A stretch of 64,000 bases of DNA, taken from assembly GCF_003252725.1 (NCBI RefSeq), contig NZ_QEPO01000002.1, forward strand, positions 248,001-312,000. Reading direction: 5' to 3'. Every line of letters begins with the position of its first letter. Position 1 is the stretch's first letter. The DNA is from Haemophilus parainfluenzae. GTDB taxonomy: Bacteria; Pseudomonadota; Gammaproteobacteria; Enterobacterales; Pasteurellaceae. The position numbers and the translations under genes were made by a program. Below the pieces are notes generated by a model that saw only the letters and a program-made list of their open reading frames with translations, had not been told where the DNA came from and searched no databases. This document shows, one piece after another, positions 1-9,697 of the stretch.

Positions 1-1
1 T

Positions 2-871
2 TTAGGGGCGACGGTTGCACAATCTGTTCAATGGATTTGGGATAGTTATCAAAATCAACAATGGATTTACCTTGCTTTTGCGTTAGTGAGTTTTGTCGTT
101 GTGTTGTTTGGTTTATCTGAAATCATCGCAGAATGGCGACGTTTGGTGAAACTCAAAAAGCGTTTGAATTTACAAGAACAAAGTCAGCGATTAATAGGTG
201 AAAGTGCGGTTAAAAATCATCAAGTTTTTTCTGAACAGGATGGTGAGAAAGGAAGAGCCTTGTGTTTATCGATTGCCGATACCTTAAAATTGGATTCGCA
301 ACATCCTGCAATTGTCCAATGGGAAAAGCAGCTTAATGAAAGTTATTCTGCTCGCGAAGTTACCCATTTATTTAGTCAAACAGTGTTACAGTCTTTTGAT
401 AAAAAAGCGAAAAAACTGATTACTAAAATGGCAGCAGAATCCGCTGTGATTGTGGCAATCAGTCCTTTAGCCATTATTGATATGTTTTTTATTGCGTGGC
501 GAAATATTCGTTTAATCAATAAAATTGCAGCGATTTATGGGATTGAGCTAGGGTATTTTACCCGTCTTCGCTTACTTAGAATGGTGTTAGTGAATCTTGC
601 TTTTGCAGGAGCAACGGAGATTGTGCAAGATTTAGGCATGGATTGGCTTTCGCAAGATATTACCGCGAAACTTTCTACGCGAGCAGCGCAGGGGATTGGA
701 GTAGGATTATTAACAGCTCGATTGGGCATTAAGGCTATGGAGTTTTGTCGCCCATTGGCATTTGAGAAAGCCGAAAAACCAAAACTTTCTCATGTGCAAA
801 AAGAATTGTTGACGGTAATGAAAGATACGGTACTTGGCAAGACGAAAGTGAAAGAAAAAGAAGAAGTGTAA
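2..871 (+). CDS. YcjF/UPF0283-family inner membrane protein (5' end outside window)
   Basis: The reading frame is open from base 2 to the TAA at 869-871, so the N-terminus lies outside the window; a GTG at 86 is internal to a hydrophobic segment and is probably not the start. About 289 residues are visible. There are hydrophobic segments near visible residues 22-40, around the AVIVAISPLAIIDMFFIAW stretch and towards the C-terminus. The closing motif (RLGIKAME.CRPL) is the hallmark of the YcjF family, whose E. coli member has about 350 residues and sits with the GTPase-like YcjX. Function is poorly known. It ends against a USS-dyad terminator shared with the convergent prfB gene. Confidence 0.8.
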   Translation, partial: LGATVAQSVQWIWDSYQNQQWIYLAFALVSFVVVLFGLSEIIAEWRRLVKLKKRLNLQEQSQRLIGESAVKNHQVFSEQDGEKGRALCLSIADTLKLDSQHPAIVQWEKQLNESYSAREVTHLFSQTVLQSFDKKAKKLITKMAAESAVIVAISPLAIIDMFFIAWRNIRLINKIAAIYGIELGYFTRLRLLRMVLVNLAFAGATEIVQDLGMDWLSQDITAKLSTRAAQGIGVGLLTARLGIKAMEFCRPLAFEKAEKPKLSHVQKELLTVMKDTVLGKTKVKEKEEV

Positions 872-872
872 T

Positions 873-907
873 AAAAAAGTGCGGTTAAAATTGACCGCAC
901 TTTTTTT
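873..907. terminator. Bidirectional terminator made of paired uptake signals
   Basis: AAAAAAGTGCGGT and ACCGCACTTTTTTT form an inverted repeat around a short loop, giving an A-tract, stem and T-tract in both directions. It lies between the convergent ends of the YcjF-type gene and prfB. Paired USS acting as terminators are well known in Haemophilus. Confidence 0.8.
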
Positions 908-920
908 GTATAAGAGATGA

Positions 921-2019
921 TTAAAGTCCCGCTTTTAAGCTTGCTTCAATAAAGCGGTCAAGATCGCCATCTAGCACGGCTTGTGTATTACGATTTTCAA
1001 CGCCTGTGCGGAGATCCTTAATACGTGCATCATCTAACACATAAGAACGAATTTGGCTGCCCCAACCAATATCAGATTTATTATCTTCCATCGCTTGTTT
1101 ATCCGCATTTTTCTTTTGTAACTCAAGCTCATACAATTTCGCTTTTAACTGCTTCATGGCTTGATCTTTATTTTTGTGTTGAGAACGATCGTTTTGACAT
1201 TGCACGACAATTCCACTTGGCATGTGAGTAATACGCACCGCACTTTCAGTTTTATTGACGTGCTGACCACCCGCACCAGATGCACGATAAACATCAATAC
1301 GTAAATCAGCCGGATTAATTTCAATATCAATATCGTCATCAATTTCAGGATAAACGAAAGCCGCTGCAAACGATGTATGACGTCGATTATTAGAGTCGAA
1401 TGGGCTTTTGCGCACTAAACGATGAATACCAGTTTCTGTGCGTAACCAACCGAAAGCATATTCGCCACTGACACGAATCGTCGCTGATTTTAAACCTGCG
1501 ACATCACCATCAGAGACTTCCATTAATTCTGTTTTAAAGCCTTTGCTTTCAGCCCAACGAAGGTACATGCGAAGTAACATTTCCGTCCAGTCTTGCGCTT
1601 CTGTTCCACCAGAACCTGCTTGTAAATCGACATAACAATCGCATGCATCATGTTCACCGCTAAACATACGTCGGAATTCGAGTTTTGCAAGTTGTTGTTC
1701 AAGCTCATCTAATTCAGCAACGGCCTCATTGAAGGTCTCTTCATCTTCAGCTTCAATAGCTAACTCAAGCAGTCCTTCAACATCTTCTAAACCTTGTTCT
1801 AAATTCTTGATGGTATCAACCACTTGTTCAAGTGAAACGCGTTCTTTCCCAAGCGCTTGGGCTTTTTCAGGTTCGTTCCACACATCGGGTTGTTCTAATT
1901 CGGCATTAACTTCTTCTAAACGCTCAACTTTTGCGTCGAAGTCAAAGATACCCCCGAAGCACAGAAGTGCGCTCGGAAAGATCAGCGATTTTGTTTTTGA
2001 TTGGATTAATTTCAAACAT
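921..2019 (-). CDS. prfB: Peptide chain release factor 2, with programmed +1 frameshift
   Basis: RF2 recognises UGA and UAA and triggers peptidyl-tRNA hydrolysis. The true start is the ATG at 2019: 25 codons ([10 protein letters not shown]...RGYL) are followed by an in-frame TGA at 1944-1942, and reading resumes one base on as GAC TTC GAC (DFDAK). This gives 365 residues, the usual RF2 length. The anticodon-like SPF and the catalytic GGQ motif ([15 protein letters not shown]) are present. The residue equivalent to E. coli position 246 is Ala, the common form, not the Thr of K-12. A single-frame reading would start wrongly with about 24 unrelated residues. The frameshift autoregulates RF2 level. 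Confidence 0.97.
1941..1956 (-). promoter_or_regulatory. prfB: RF2 +1 frameshift site
   Basis: On the minus strand the sequence reads CGGGGGTATCTTTGAC: an internal Shine-Dalgarno-like GGGGG, a three-base spacer, the slippery CTT codon, then UGA followed by C, the weak termination context. This matches the classical bacterial prfB frameshift element almost base for base. Confidence 0.95.
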
Positions 2020-2097
2020 AATGATTAAGTTTTTAAGCTAAATTGGGGATAAATTATAAAGGATATGCTTAGGGTTGGGTAGATTATAGAGAAACAA

Positions 2098-2131
2098 AAA
2101 ACCTTATTTATTTCAGAAATAAATAAGGTTT
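2098..2131 (-). terminator. Rho-independent terminator after the secreted protein gene
   Basis: A 16-bp perfect stem (2099-2114 with 2116-2131) is followed on the minus strand by a T-rich tract. It lies just past the stop of the minus-strand gene at 2155. Confidence 0.8.
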
Positions 2132-2154
2132 AAGTATGATTAAAAAGAATAAAA

Positions 2155-2625
2155 TTATTCTTCAGCAGGGAATTTTTCTTCTAATTGATCTGCTAATTTG
2201 TCAATAGCATCGTCTTTTGCGTTTGCTTTTGCGACAGCTTCAGGAACTTTACCAGCATTGTCAAGAGATGGTGATTTGACTTGAGATAAAATTAGTTGAA
2301 CCACTTCTTTTTCAGCATCTACGTATTCTTTATACATAGAAACAAGTGGTGAAACTTCTTCACTTTTAATGCCCAAAGCTTCTAATTCTGCTACATTTTC
2401 TGCTGCTTGTTTATCAAATGCTGCAACAGCCGCTTCAGTTTCAGTTGCATTGCTAGTTGCTGAAGCCGCACCTACTGCATCAAAACTTGCTTCAAGTTTT
2501 TTGCTTGCTGTTTCTTCCCACGCTTGAAACTTTTTCACTTCTTCAGCTTGTTGAGATGCAGCAAATGCACTGATAGAAGTGAAAGTTAATGCTGCGATAG
2601 CTGTCATTTTTAATAAATTTTTCAT
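2155..2625 (-). CDS. Secreted (periplasmic) protein of unknown function
   Basis: 156 residues with a clear Sec signal peptide (lysines, hydrophobic core, cleavage after AFA around residue 22). The mature part is acidic, rich in Ala, Glu and Lys, without cysteine, and looks largely helical (many heptad-like Ala/Leu/Glu stretches such as FDKQAAENVAELEALG). I do not recognise a family. The start at 2625 has GAGGT on the minus strand about 8 bases upstream, a good ribosome binding site. It is divergent from dsbC across about 200 bp and has its own terminator, so it is probably monocistronic. A role as a small periplasmic chaperone-like or binding protein is only a guess. Confidence 0.75.
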   Translation of the reverse strand: MKNLLKMTAIAALTFTSISAFAASQQAEEVKKFQAWEETASKKLEASFDAVGAASATSNATETEAAVAAFDKQAAENVAELEALGIKSEEVSPLVSMYKEYVDAEKEVVQLILSQVKSPSLDNAGKVPEAVAKANAKDDAIDKLADQLEEKFPAEE

Positions 2626-2759
2626 TGAGATAACCTCTTTTGAATAAAATAAAATTTGTACCCCTACATGAGTACGTTGCGCATTGTAAAAAAATGTAGT
2701 GATTTCGTCAACTATTTAATTGAGTTTTTTAGTTGGTTATTTTTTTAGGAATAACAATT

Positions 2760-2787
2760 TTGCATAAATTCTCAATTACTTTATAAT
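2760..2787 (+). promoter_or_regulatory. Candidate sigma-70 promoter for dsbC
   Basis: TTGCAT at 2760-2765 and a consensus TATAAT at 2782-2787 are separated by 16 bases, 36 bases before the dsbC ATG. Confidence 0.5.
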
Positions 2788-2823
2788 TTGCGCTTATTTT
2801 CATAAATTTAGGAACAAAGAAAT

Positions 2824-3510
2824 ATGAAGAAATTACTCACCGCACTTTTAATCACTGCTTCTGCCACTGCAATGGCGAGTGATGCTGAGATTAAATCGAA
2901 GTTACAGGCATTAGGTGCGAAAAATATTGAGGTGAAAGATTCACCGGTAAAAGGCCTTAAAACAGCTGTGACTGATCAAGGTATTTTATATGTGAGCGAA
3001 AATGGTCAATATGTTTTGCAAGGCAAAATGTATGAATTAACAAATAAAGGCCCGGTTGATGTAGCGGGTAAGTTTTTAGCGGATAAAGTGAATGCATTAA
3101 AAAGCGAAATGATCGTTTATCCTGCAAAAAATGAAAAATATGTTGTGACTGTATTCATGGATATTACTTGTCATTATTGCCATATCCTTCATCAACAAGT
3201 GAAAGAATATAATGATTTAGGTATTACCGTTCGTTATCTTGCATTCCCGCGTGCTGGAATGAATGAAACAGCTCGCCAAATGGAAGCAATTTGGACATCG
3301 AAAGATCCTGTATTTGCATTGAACGAAGCAGAAAAAGGTAACTTACCGAAAGAATTAAAAACACCTAACATTGTGAAAAGACACTATGATTTAGGTGTAC
3401 AACTCGGTGTGCAAGGTACACCAAGTATTGTGACTTCAACAGGTGAATTGATTGGGGGATATTTAAAACCCAAAGATTTATTAGCTGCTTTGAAGGAATC
3501 AGCACAATAA
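2824..3510 (+). CDS. dsbC: Periplasmic thiol:disulfide isomerase DsbC
   Basis: DsbC reshuffles wrong disulfides in periplasmic proteins and is kept reduced by DsbD. The 228-residue protein has a signal peptide (cleavage near AMA/SDAE), an N-terminal dimerisation domain, and a thioredoxin-fold domain with active site CHYC at residues 116-119 and the cis-Pro loop GTPS. The second, structural cysteine pair found in E. coli DsbC is absent: the mature protein has only the two active-site cysteines. It starts an apparent cluster with recJ, an order also seen in E. coli. A weak hairpin follows the stop. Confidence 0.95.
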   Translation: MKKLLTALLITASATAMASDAEIKSKLQALGAKNIEVKDSPVKGLKTAVTDQGILYVSENGQYVLQGKMYELTNKGPVDVAGKFLADKVNALKSEMIVYPAKNEKYVVTVFMDITCHYCHILHQQVKEYNDLGITVRYLAFPRAGMNETARQMEAIWTSKDPVFALNEAEKGNLPKELKTPNIVKRHYDLGVQLGVQGTPSIVTSTGELIGGYLKPKDLLAALKESAQ

Positions 3511-3523
3511 TTTTTAGTAGTGA

Positions 3524-3545
3524 GGGCGTATTGTATACGCCCTTT
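3524..3545 (+). terminator. Weak hairpin after dsbC
   Basis: GGGCGTAT (3524-3531) pairs with ATACGCCC (3535-3542), followed by only TTT. It may attenuate transcription into recJ rather than end it. Confidence 0.45.
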
Positions 3546-3612
3546 AAATATTTATATCATCAAAGTGCATATTGTAATTTCTTTGGATGATAATTTTAAA
3601 TAACAAAATACC

Positions 3613-5337
3613 GTGAAAAAACTCATCAAACGTCGTGAAATTCCTGCCGGAAATTCTGTTTCAGATAATGCATTACTCGATCGTCTCTATCGTTCTCGCC
3701 ATATTAAAAACAGCCAAGAATTAGACCGCACTTTGCAATCAATGCTGAATCCCAATCAATTACACGGTATTCAACACGCTGTGAGCTTATTGGTTGATGC
3801 TTATCAACAGCAACAAAAGATTGTTATCGTCGGCGATTTTGATGCAGACGGGGCTACGAGTACGGCGCTTTCAGTGTTAGCTTTACGTATGCTTGGCTTT
3901 ACTGATGTGGAATATCTGGTGCCAAATCGTTTTGAGCAAGGCTATGGTTTGAGTGTGCCAGTTGCTGAAATGGCAATGGAAAAAGGCGTGCAGTTATTAA
4001 TGACGGTAGATAACGGAGTATCGTCTTTTGAGGGCGTGGCGTATTTAAAAGAGCAAAGTGTAAAGGTGTTGATTACCGATCACCACTTGCCACCAGAAAT
4101 CCTGCCGAATGCTGATGCCATTGTTAATCCAAATTTGCAACAATGTGATTTTCCTTCAAAATGTTTAGCCGGTGTAGGCGTGGCGTTTTATTTAATGCTC
4201 GCTTTACGAGCCAAATTTCGCGAGTTAGGTATTTTTACGGCTGAAACACAGCCTAATTTTACTGAATTACTGGATTTAGTCGCGCTCGGCACGATTGCGG
4301 ATGTTGTTCCTCTTGATCAAAATAACCGTATTTTAGCTTATCAAGGGTTGATGCGAATTCGTGCGAAGCGTTGTCGACCAGGAATTATTGCTCTCGCTGA
4401 AGTGGCTAATCGAGAAGTTGAAAAACTTTGCTCAGCTGATTTGGGCTTTGCGATTGCACCGCGTTTAAATGCTGCGGGCCGATTAGACAATATGTCTGTT
4501 GGTGTGGAGTTATTACTTGCAGAAAGTATGCAAGAGGCAAGAGCGCAAGCCTTAGATTTGGATAGTTTAAATCAAGCTAGAAAAGAAATTGAGCAAGGCA
4601 TGAAGTTAGAAGCCTTAGAAATTTGCCGAAATCTCACCGCGCTTTCTGATGAATTACCGATGGGGATAGCCTTATTCCAGCCAGATTGGCATCAAGGCGT
4701 ATTAGGCATTGTGGCTTCTCGTGTAAAAGATCAATACCATCGACCAGTCATTGCGTTTGCGCAAGATCAAGAAGGCATTTTAAAAGGTTCTGCACGTTCA
4801 ATTGAAGGCTTGCATATGCGCGATGTATTAGAGCGTATTCATTCCCAACATCCTGATATGATTTTAAAATTTGGCGGTCATGCCATGGCAGCAGGATTAA
4901 GCATTAAAGAAAGCTTTTTCCCTGATTTTCAAAAGATTTTTAATCAAACGGTGCAAGATTGGTTAAATGAAGATCAATTACAAGGTGTAATTTGGACGGA
5001 TGGCGAACTTCAAGCAAATGAATTTAGTATTGAAACAGCAGAAGTGATAAAATCTGGCGGACCTTGGGGACAAGCTTTTCCTGAGCCTGTTTTTGATGGT
5101 GAATTTAAAATTTTTGAGCAACGCGCGATCGGGCAAAATCAAAATCATTTAAAAATGCTCGTTGAGCCTAAAAATGGTGGTCCATTATTAGATGCCATTG
5201 CGTTTAATATCGATACTCGGTATTATCCCGATTTGTCGATTAAGCAGGCAAAATTTGCTTATAAGTTAGAAATTAATGAGTTTCGAGGAAATCGAAACCT
5301 CCAATTATTAGTCGATTATATTGAACCAATTGGTTAA
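3613..5337 (+). CDS. recJ: Single-stranded-DNA-specific 5'-3' exonuclease RecJ
   Basis: RecJ degrades single-stranded DNA 5' to 3' in RecF-pathway recombination, mismatch and base-excision repair. The 574-residue length matches the family (577 in E. coli). DHH-phosphoesterase motifs are visible: DFDADG at 75-80, TVDNG near 131, DHH at 156-158, GTIADVVPL, and the DHHA1 motif FGGHAMAAG. The start is a GTG at 3613 with a poor ribosome binding site, consistent with low expression; the N-terminus aligns with known RecJ from here. The next gene begins 3 bases after the stop, so the two are probably cotranscribed. Confidence 0.96.
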   Translation: MKKLIKRREIPAGNSVSDNALLDRLYRSRHIKNSQELDRTLQSMLNPNQLHGIQHAVSLLVDAYQQQQKIVIVGDFDADGATSTALSVLALRMLGFTDVEYLVPNRFEQGYGLSVPVAEMAMEKGVQLLMTVDNGVSSFEGVAYLKEQSVKVLITDHHLPPEILPNADAIVNPNLQQCDFPSKCLAGVGVAFYLMLALRAKFRELGIFTAETQPNFTELLDLVALGTIADVVPLDQNNRILAYQGLMRIRAKRCRPGIIALAEVANREVEKLCSADLGFAIAPRLNAAGRLDNMSVGVELLLAESMQEARAQALDLDSLNQARKEIEQGMKLEALEICRNLTALSDELPMGIALFQPDWHQGVLGIVASRVKDQYHRPVIAFAQDQEGILKGSARSIEGLHMRDVLERIHSQHPDMILKFGGHAMAAGLSIKESFFPDFQKIFNQTVQDWLNEDQLQGVIWTDGELQANEFSIETAEVIKSGGPWGQAFPEPVFDGEFKIFEQRAIGQNQNHLKMLVEPKNGGPLLDAIAFNIDTRYYPDLSIKQAKFAYKLEINEFRGNRNLQLLVDYIEPIG

Positions 5338-5340
5338 TTT

Positions 5341-6057
5341 ATGAAAAAAGTTTGGCAGAATAAATTATTAAAAGGATCCTTTGCAATGATATTGCTGAGT
5401 GTGACGAATGTCGCATTTGGTGAAGTCAGTGCAAAGGATTTTTCTGCCAAAAATCCACCGCACTTACCACCAGCGAATGTGGCTCAGTTTGAAGATGGTC
5501 GAGATTATTTTTCATATCAAGAACCGATTGAACAAGCCAAAAGAAGCGATCGTAAAATTCCGATCCAGTTTTTCTTTGATTATGATTGTCGAGTTTGTTC
5601 TTCAGCCCAAGACATTTTGCAGCTTTATAGCCAAATTCGCCCAAATAAAGTGGCATTAGATGAATACCCGGTTGCTACGAATGAAGCAAAATTTTCAGCG
5701 ACAATATTTTATACCTTACAACGTTTAAAAGTAGGTGAGTTGTCAGATACGCTGTTATTTGAAACCTCTGAAAAGGCACGTTATACCGAATTATCGTCAT
5801 TAGATAAGATGCGTGAATGGATAGTCTCGCAAGGGATCAGTAAAGCTGAATTTAATAAAATCGTGCATTCTGCTGAAGTAAAAGAAGATGTGAATAATGC
5901 CATTAATTTAACAGAAGAATATGGCGTATTTACGTTCCCTTATGTGGTTGTGGGCGGAAAATATGTGCTCACCGCGAGTACATTGTATAACGATGATTAT
6001 GGCGTTGCGGTATTAGATTTTTTAGTGAATAAACTCGAACAAGAAAGGAAAAAATAA
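5341..6057 (+). CDS. Exported thioredoxin-fold protein with CxxC motif
   Basis: 238 residues with an N-terminal signal or anchor (hydrophobic residues about 12-27). The sequence [10 protein letters not shown] puts a CxxC at residues 83-86 of a thioredoxin/DsbA-like fold, and TFPYVVVGG near residue 200 looks like the cis-Pro loop. It therefore probably acts as a periplasmic thiol oxidoreductase, but partner and direction are unknown. It is sandwiched between recJ (3-base gap) and mtnN (TAATG overlap), so translation is coupled to mtnN. Distinct from DsbC 1.8 kb upstream, with which it shares little beyond the fold. Confidence 0.8.
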   Translation: MKKVWQNKLLKGSFAMILLSVTNVAFGEVSAKDFSAKNPPHLPPANVAQFEDGRDYFSYQEPIEQAKRSDRKIPIQFFFDYDCRVCSSAQDILQLYSQIRPNKVALDEYPVATNEAKFSATIFYTLQRLKVGELSDTLLFETSEKARYTELSSLDKMREWIVSQGISKAEFNKIVHSAEVKEDVNNAINLTEEYGVFTFPYVVVGGKYVLTASTLYNDDYGVAVLDFLVNKLEQERKK

Positions 6058-6746
6058 TGAAAATCGGGATTGTTGGTGCAATGGCACAAGAAGTGGAAAT
6101 TTTATCCCAATTAATGACAGATAAAAAAGAAACAAAAGTGGCAAGTGCGGTCATTTTTGAAGGCAAAATTAACGGTAAAGAAGTCGCACTATTGCAATCA
6201 GGGATAGGTAAGGTCGCTGCGGCTATTGGTACTACCGCTTTATTGCAATTGGCTAAACCGGATGTGGTCTTAAATACAGGCTCAGCAGGCGGTGTCGCAA
6301 AAGGTTTAAAAGTGGGGGATATCGTTATTTCAGATGAAACCCGCTATCACGATGCCGATGTGACAGCATTTGGCTATGAAAAAGGTCAATTACCTGCGAA
6401 TCCTGCGGCTTTTCTTTCAGATAAAAAATTAGCGGATTTAGCAGACGAAATAGGCCAATCACAAGGGCAAAATGTGAAACGTGGTTTAATTTGTTCGGGT
6501 GATAGTTTTATTAATAACGAAGAAAAAATTGCTCAAATTAAAGCGGATTTTCCCAATGTGACAGCCGTAGAAATGGAAGCCACAGCAATTGCACAAGTTT
6601 GTCATGCCTTTAACGTACCTTTTGTGGTCGTTCGAGCTATTTCTGATGCAGGCGATGGCGAAGCAAGTATGTCATTTGAGGAATTCCTTCCACTTGCAGC
6701 AAAACAATCCTCGGCATTGGTGTTGGCAATGGTAGATAGGCTATAA
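6057..6746 (+). CDS. mtnN: 5'-methylthioadenosine/S-adenosylhomocysteine nucleosidase
   Basis: MtnN (Pfs) cleaves the glycosidic bond of methylthioadenosine and S-adenosylhomocysteine, recycling adenine and feeding LuxS-dependent AI-2 production. 229 residues, close to the usual 232. The N-terminus [12 protein letters not shown] places the catalytic Glu at residue 12, and [16 protein letters not shown] carries the catalytic Asp near 197. The ATG overlaps the previous stop by one base (TAATG). A strong bidirectional terminator follows. Confidence 0.97.
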   Translation: MKIGIVGAMAQEVEILSQLMTDKKETKVASAVIFEGKINGKEVALLQSGIGKVAAAIGTTALLQLAKPDVVLNTGSAGGVAKGLKVGDIVISDETRYHDADVTAFGYEKGQLPANPAAFLSDKKLADLADEIGQSQGQNVKRGLICSGDSFINNEEKIAQIKADFPNVTAVEMEATAIAQVCHAFNVPFVVVRAISDAGDGEASMSFEEFLPLAAKQSSALVLAMVDRL

Positions 6747-6807
6747 TAGTGCTTTATAATCTTTAAATAAGATGATTAATTTTTGAATAAAACGACAAAT
6801 ATTATTT

Positions 6808-6839
6808 AAAAAGGCATAGTTAATTAACTATGCCTTTTT
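6808..6839. terminator. Bidirectional terminator between mtnN and the TonB receptor gene
   Basis: AAAAAGGCATAGTTA and TAACTATGCCTTTTT form a perfect palindrome of about 15 bp per arm with A/T tracts on both sides, between convergent genes. Confidence 0.85.
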
Positions 6840-6850
6840 ATATAAACCCA

Positions 6851-9697
6851 TTAGAATTTATAGTTTAAACTGAGAATGTAAGTTCTTCCTCGCGCAAAGT
6901 TATAAAGCACAGATTTGTCTTTTATTCCGTTATCGCAAGTATCATTTTTGCTACAAATGGAATCATTTAAGCTTGAATAATAGCGTTGAGATGCCGCATC
7001 GTTGCCAGAATCTAAAGGATCAACATAACGTTTATCTAGTAGGTTTTGTACTTCAGCTTTGATAATCAAATCTTTGATAGGTTCGTAACTTATATGCAAA
7101 TCTAAAATAATTGGTTGTTTATTAATTTCTTCTGTTTTCTTAATTGCATAATAAGTTCTTTCATGACTAGTATTTAATTCAAATTCAGAGCCGTTAATAT
7201 ATTCTTCCTGAATGGTTGCTCGTTTGCTTTTCCCATAGTAACGAACTGCGATACCAACAGTTAATTTTTGATCAAACCAGCGAGAGCCAAGTTCTAATCT
7301 TCCATAATCTTTAGGTAACATTGAGATACGAGATAGACCATAACCTTGTTTTAGAATGTCATCTTTTGATGCGTTGTTAGGACGTGGACTTGCATCTGCA
7401 TAATTGGTTGGTTGATTTGTTCGTTGGTATGCATAAGACAGATTTGCAAAGAAATGTCCCATGTCATAGTTAATTTCTATCTCAACACCGCTTTTTTTCA
7501 CAATAGGATTATAATTTTGATGAGCAATAGTAAATCTAAATCCATTATTAGATGCCCAGTCAGGAACAACGCCATCTCTCCACCATACACCATATACATT
7601 ATGAATATAATTTTTGATGAAACTACGGTATCCCACTAGTTTTAAACCTAGAACATCTTCTTCTGTAAAAACAGCTTTTTTATAGGTATTAAACCCAAGT
7701 TGATAAGTTTCAGCTCGCTCAGGTTTCAATGCCGTATTTACGCCGACATCAGAGACTTGAGAGAAGAACATTTCTTGAATATTTGGCATTCTATGTGTGC
7801 GCGAATAGGTGAAAAACGGCATAAAATAATCATTGATATCTGCACTAAGTGTTGCTGAGTGATTTATCGCTGTTTTATGTCCTGATTTATGCAAAATCGG
7901 TTCATTAATTTGTGTCGGTGTATTTTCGTAACCTACATACTCACCGTTAAATGCATAATGCGTAAAATTGACACTATAATCTAAATGGTAAATTCCTTTA
8001 GAAAGTGCGGTATCAAAATAAACAGTTTTAAATTTTTGTTTACCAGAAGGTTGTAAGATCACTGAACGTTGTGGTAATCCGCTTTTGCTCCCTTGAAAGC
8101 GGCCTAAATAACTATAGTTTCCTTGAGAGTGTGATTCATTGTTATAAAACAAACTTAATTCTTCTGGAAAACGGTTTTTACTATACTCATTAATAAAGTA
8201 GTTAAAGCCCAATGTGGTTTTTAAATCGATTTCTTTTGGCAATAAAAAAGTATAGCTATTGTTAATATCAATAATATTTGCCACATTCTTTGTAATTAAT
8301 TTATCTTCTACTTGCCAACCAGAAAAGAATGCACCTTTAGGATAAATGGTTTTACCTAAGTTATGTGCTACCATTAGATTTAGATCAAGATAGCGATTAT
8401 TATTAAAGTTATAATTTAATTGATAATTACGATTTTCAATTTTTCGAGAACCAATTTTATTATCGAGAGTGCGAATTTGTGCACCTAAGGTATGGCGATC
8501 ATCACCATACTCAAATTTTAATAAATGGCTACGAGAACGAGATTGCAAACTGCCAGGTTCAATAGGTGCGACGCTATATTGATCTTTATTACGTTCAAAT
8601 GATTTGTCAGTTTTTTCAATTCCATCATCACCTTTTTGGAGCTCTTCAATATCCTCAGGTTTTTTTCCTGCTCCTAATTGTTGTAGAATGTTTGCTCTAG
8701 CCTGATTTTTATAAATATTTTTTACACTGGTCTCTGTTTCTTCAGGATCGTATATATTGGATTTTTCAATATGAGTAATACAATTTGAATCGGTCCATAT
8801 TGTTTCTGTTTCTCCTGTTAAATCATTAGAGCTTGTCGTTTTTTCTGTACTTCCATGAAATGTTGGATTGGGGGCATTACAAGACCAATGGTTTTTACTT
8901 AAATCAGGTGTCCACTGTCCAGCTGAATTTAAAACATAACCTGCATTGTGGAAATAGGCTTCTTTCTCTTTAGCAAGAATATCTTGTCCTAGAGAAGACA
9001 ATCGTTCTCCTCCACCAATACGATAATCTTGTGAAACCTCACGTTGACTGTAACCATATACCACACCAACATAACCACCATTATCAAGCCATTTTCTACC
9101 TGCAGCCATTGTCATAAAATTTGATTTAGTTGCATTGCTCCCCGTCATTCCTTTTACGATGAGCCCAAAAGGTTTGTCATCAGTAATAACATCATTAACG
9201 CCTAATGTTCTAAAATTAGCACTCCCAGACAAGGTATTTATACCATTGGAACCAGAAAAATTACTTTTATTGACATCTACACCTGCAATAAAATTGGGAT
9301 CTATCGCTGCACCAAATTGAGAGCTACCACCAGATTGTCCCGAATCCATTGAGGTGGAATAAAAGGTTTGTGTAACTCCATCAACCATTGTATTGACACG
9401 ACCTAATCCATTTTCGCCACGAATATTCACAGAAACTACGCCAGCCCCTTTATCTTGTTGAGTAAAGGCTCCCGGAATGCTACGAATCACTTGATCTATA
9501 GTTTGTGTATCTTTAAATATATGTTCTCTTGTGCTTTTAGCTTTTGCTTCTGTAAATGGTTTCTTATCATTAGTTACGTTTTTTTCGACCACATTTATTT
9601 GATCGAGTATTTCTTCTGTTTGAGCTTCAGCAATATTAATGTTTATTGCATTTATTATGCAAAATGTAACTAAGTTTGATCTCATTTGTTTTTTCAT
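6851..9697 (-). CDS. hup: TonB-dependent outer-membrane receptor, Hup-like (heme/transferrin type)
   Basis: 948 residues: signal sequence to about residue 25 (INIAEAQ), a TonB-box-like segment (EEILDQINVVEK), a plug domain (residues about 45-190, with TIDQVIRSIPGAF and VNIRGENGLGRV), and a 22-strand-barrel type C-terminus ending YILSLNYKF with the terminal Phe typical of outer-membrane proteins. It resembles the Haemophilus receptor annotated as transferrin-binding-like and described as the heme utilisation protein Hup, which also lies next to mtnN and cmk; the ligand is inferred from that. The start at 9697 has an excellent AGGAGG 6 bases upstream. A Fur-like element lies about 100 bp upstream. 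Confidence 0.75.
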   Translation of the reverse strand: MKKQMRSNLVTFCIINAININIAEAQTEEILDQINVVEKNVTNDKKPFTEAKAKSTREHIFKDTQTIDQVIRSIPGAFTQQDKGAGVVSVNIRGENGLGRVNTMVDGVTQTFYSTSMDSGQSGGSSQFGAAIDPNFIAGVDVNKSNFSGSNGINTLSGSANFRTLGVNDVITDDKPFGLIVKGMTGSNATKSNFMTMAAGRKWLDNGGYVGVVYGYSQREVSQDYRIGGGERLSSLGQDILAKEKEAYFHNAGYVLNSAGQWTPDLSKNHWSCNAPNPTFHGSTEKTTSSNDLTGETETIWTDSNCITHIEKSNIYDPEETETSVKNIYKNQARANILQQLGAGKKPEDIEELQKGDDGIEKTDKSFERNKDQYSVAPIEPGSLQSRSRSHLLKFEYGDDRHTLGAQIRTLDNKIGSRKIENRNYQLNYNFNNNRYLDLNLMVAHNLGKTIYPKGAFFSGWQVEDKLITKNVANIIDINNSYTFLLPKEIDLKTTLGFNYFINEYSKNRFPEELSLFYNNESHSQGNYSYLGRFQGSKSGLPQRSVILQPSGKQKFKTVYFDTALSKGIYHLDYSVNFTHYAFNGEYVGYENTPTQINEPILHKSGHKTAINHSATLSADINDYFMPFFTYSRTHRMPNIQEMFFSQVSDVGVNTALKPERAETYQLGFNTYKKAVFTEEDVLGLKLVGYRSFIKNYIHNVYGVWWRDGVVPDWASNNGFRFTIAHQNYNPIVKKSGVEIEINYDMGHFFANLSYAYQRTNQPTNYADASPRPNNASKDDILKQGYGLSRISMLPKDYGRLELGSRWFDQKLTVGIAVRYYGKSKRATIQEEYINGSEFELNTSHERTYYAIKKTEEINKQPIILDLHISYEPIKDLIIKAEVQNLLDKRYVDPLDSGNDAASQRYYSSLNDSICSKNDTCDNGIKDKSVLYNFARGRTYILSLNYKF

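Noticed and set aside
921..2015. prfB starting in a single frame at [10 protein letters not shown]
   Set aside because: The first 24 residues do not resemble RF2, whereas the other frame gives the canonical N-terminus leading to the classical frameshift site.
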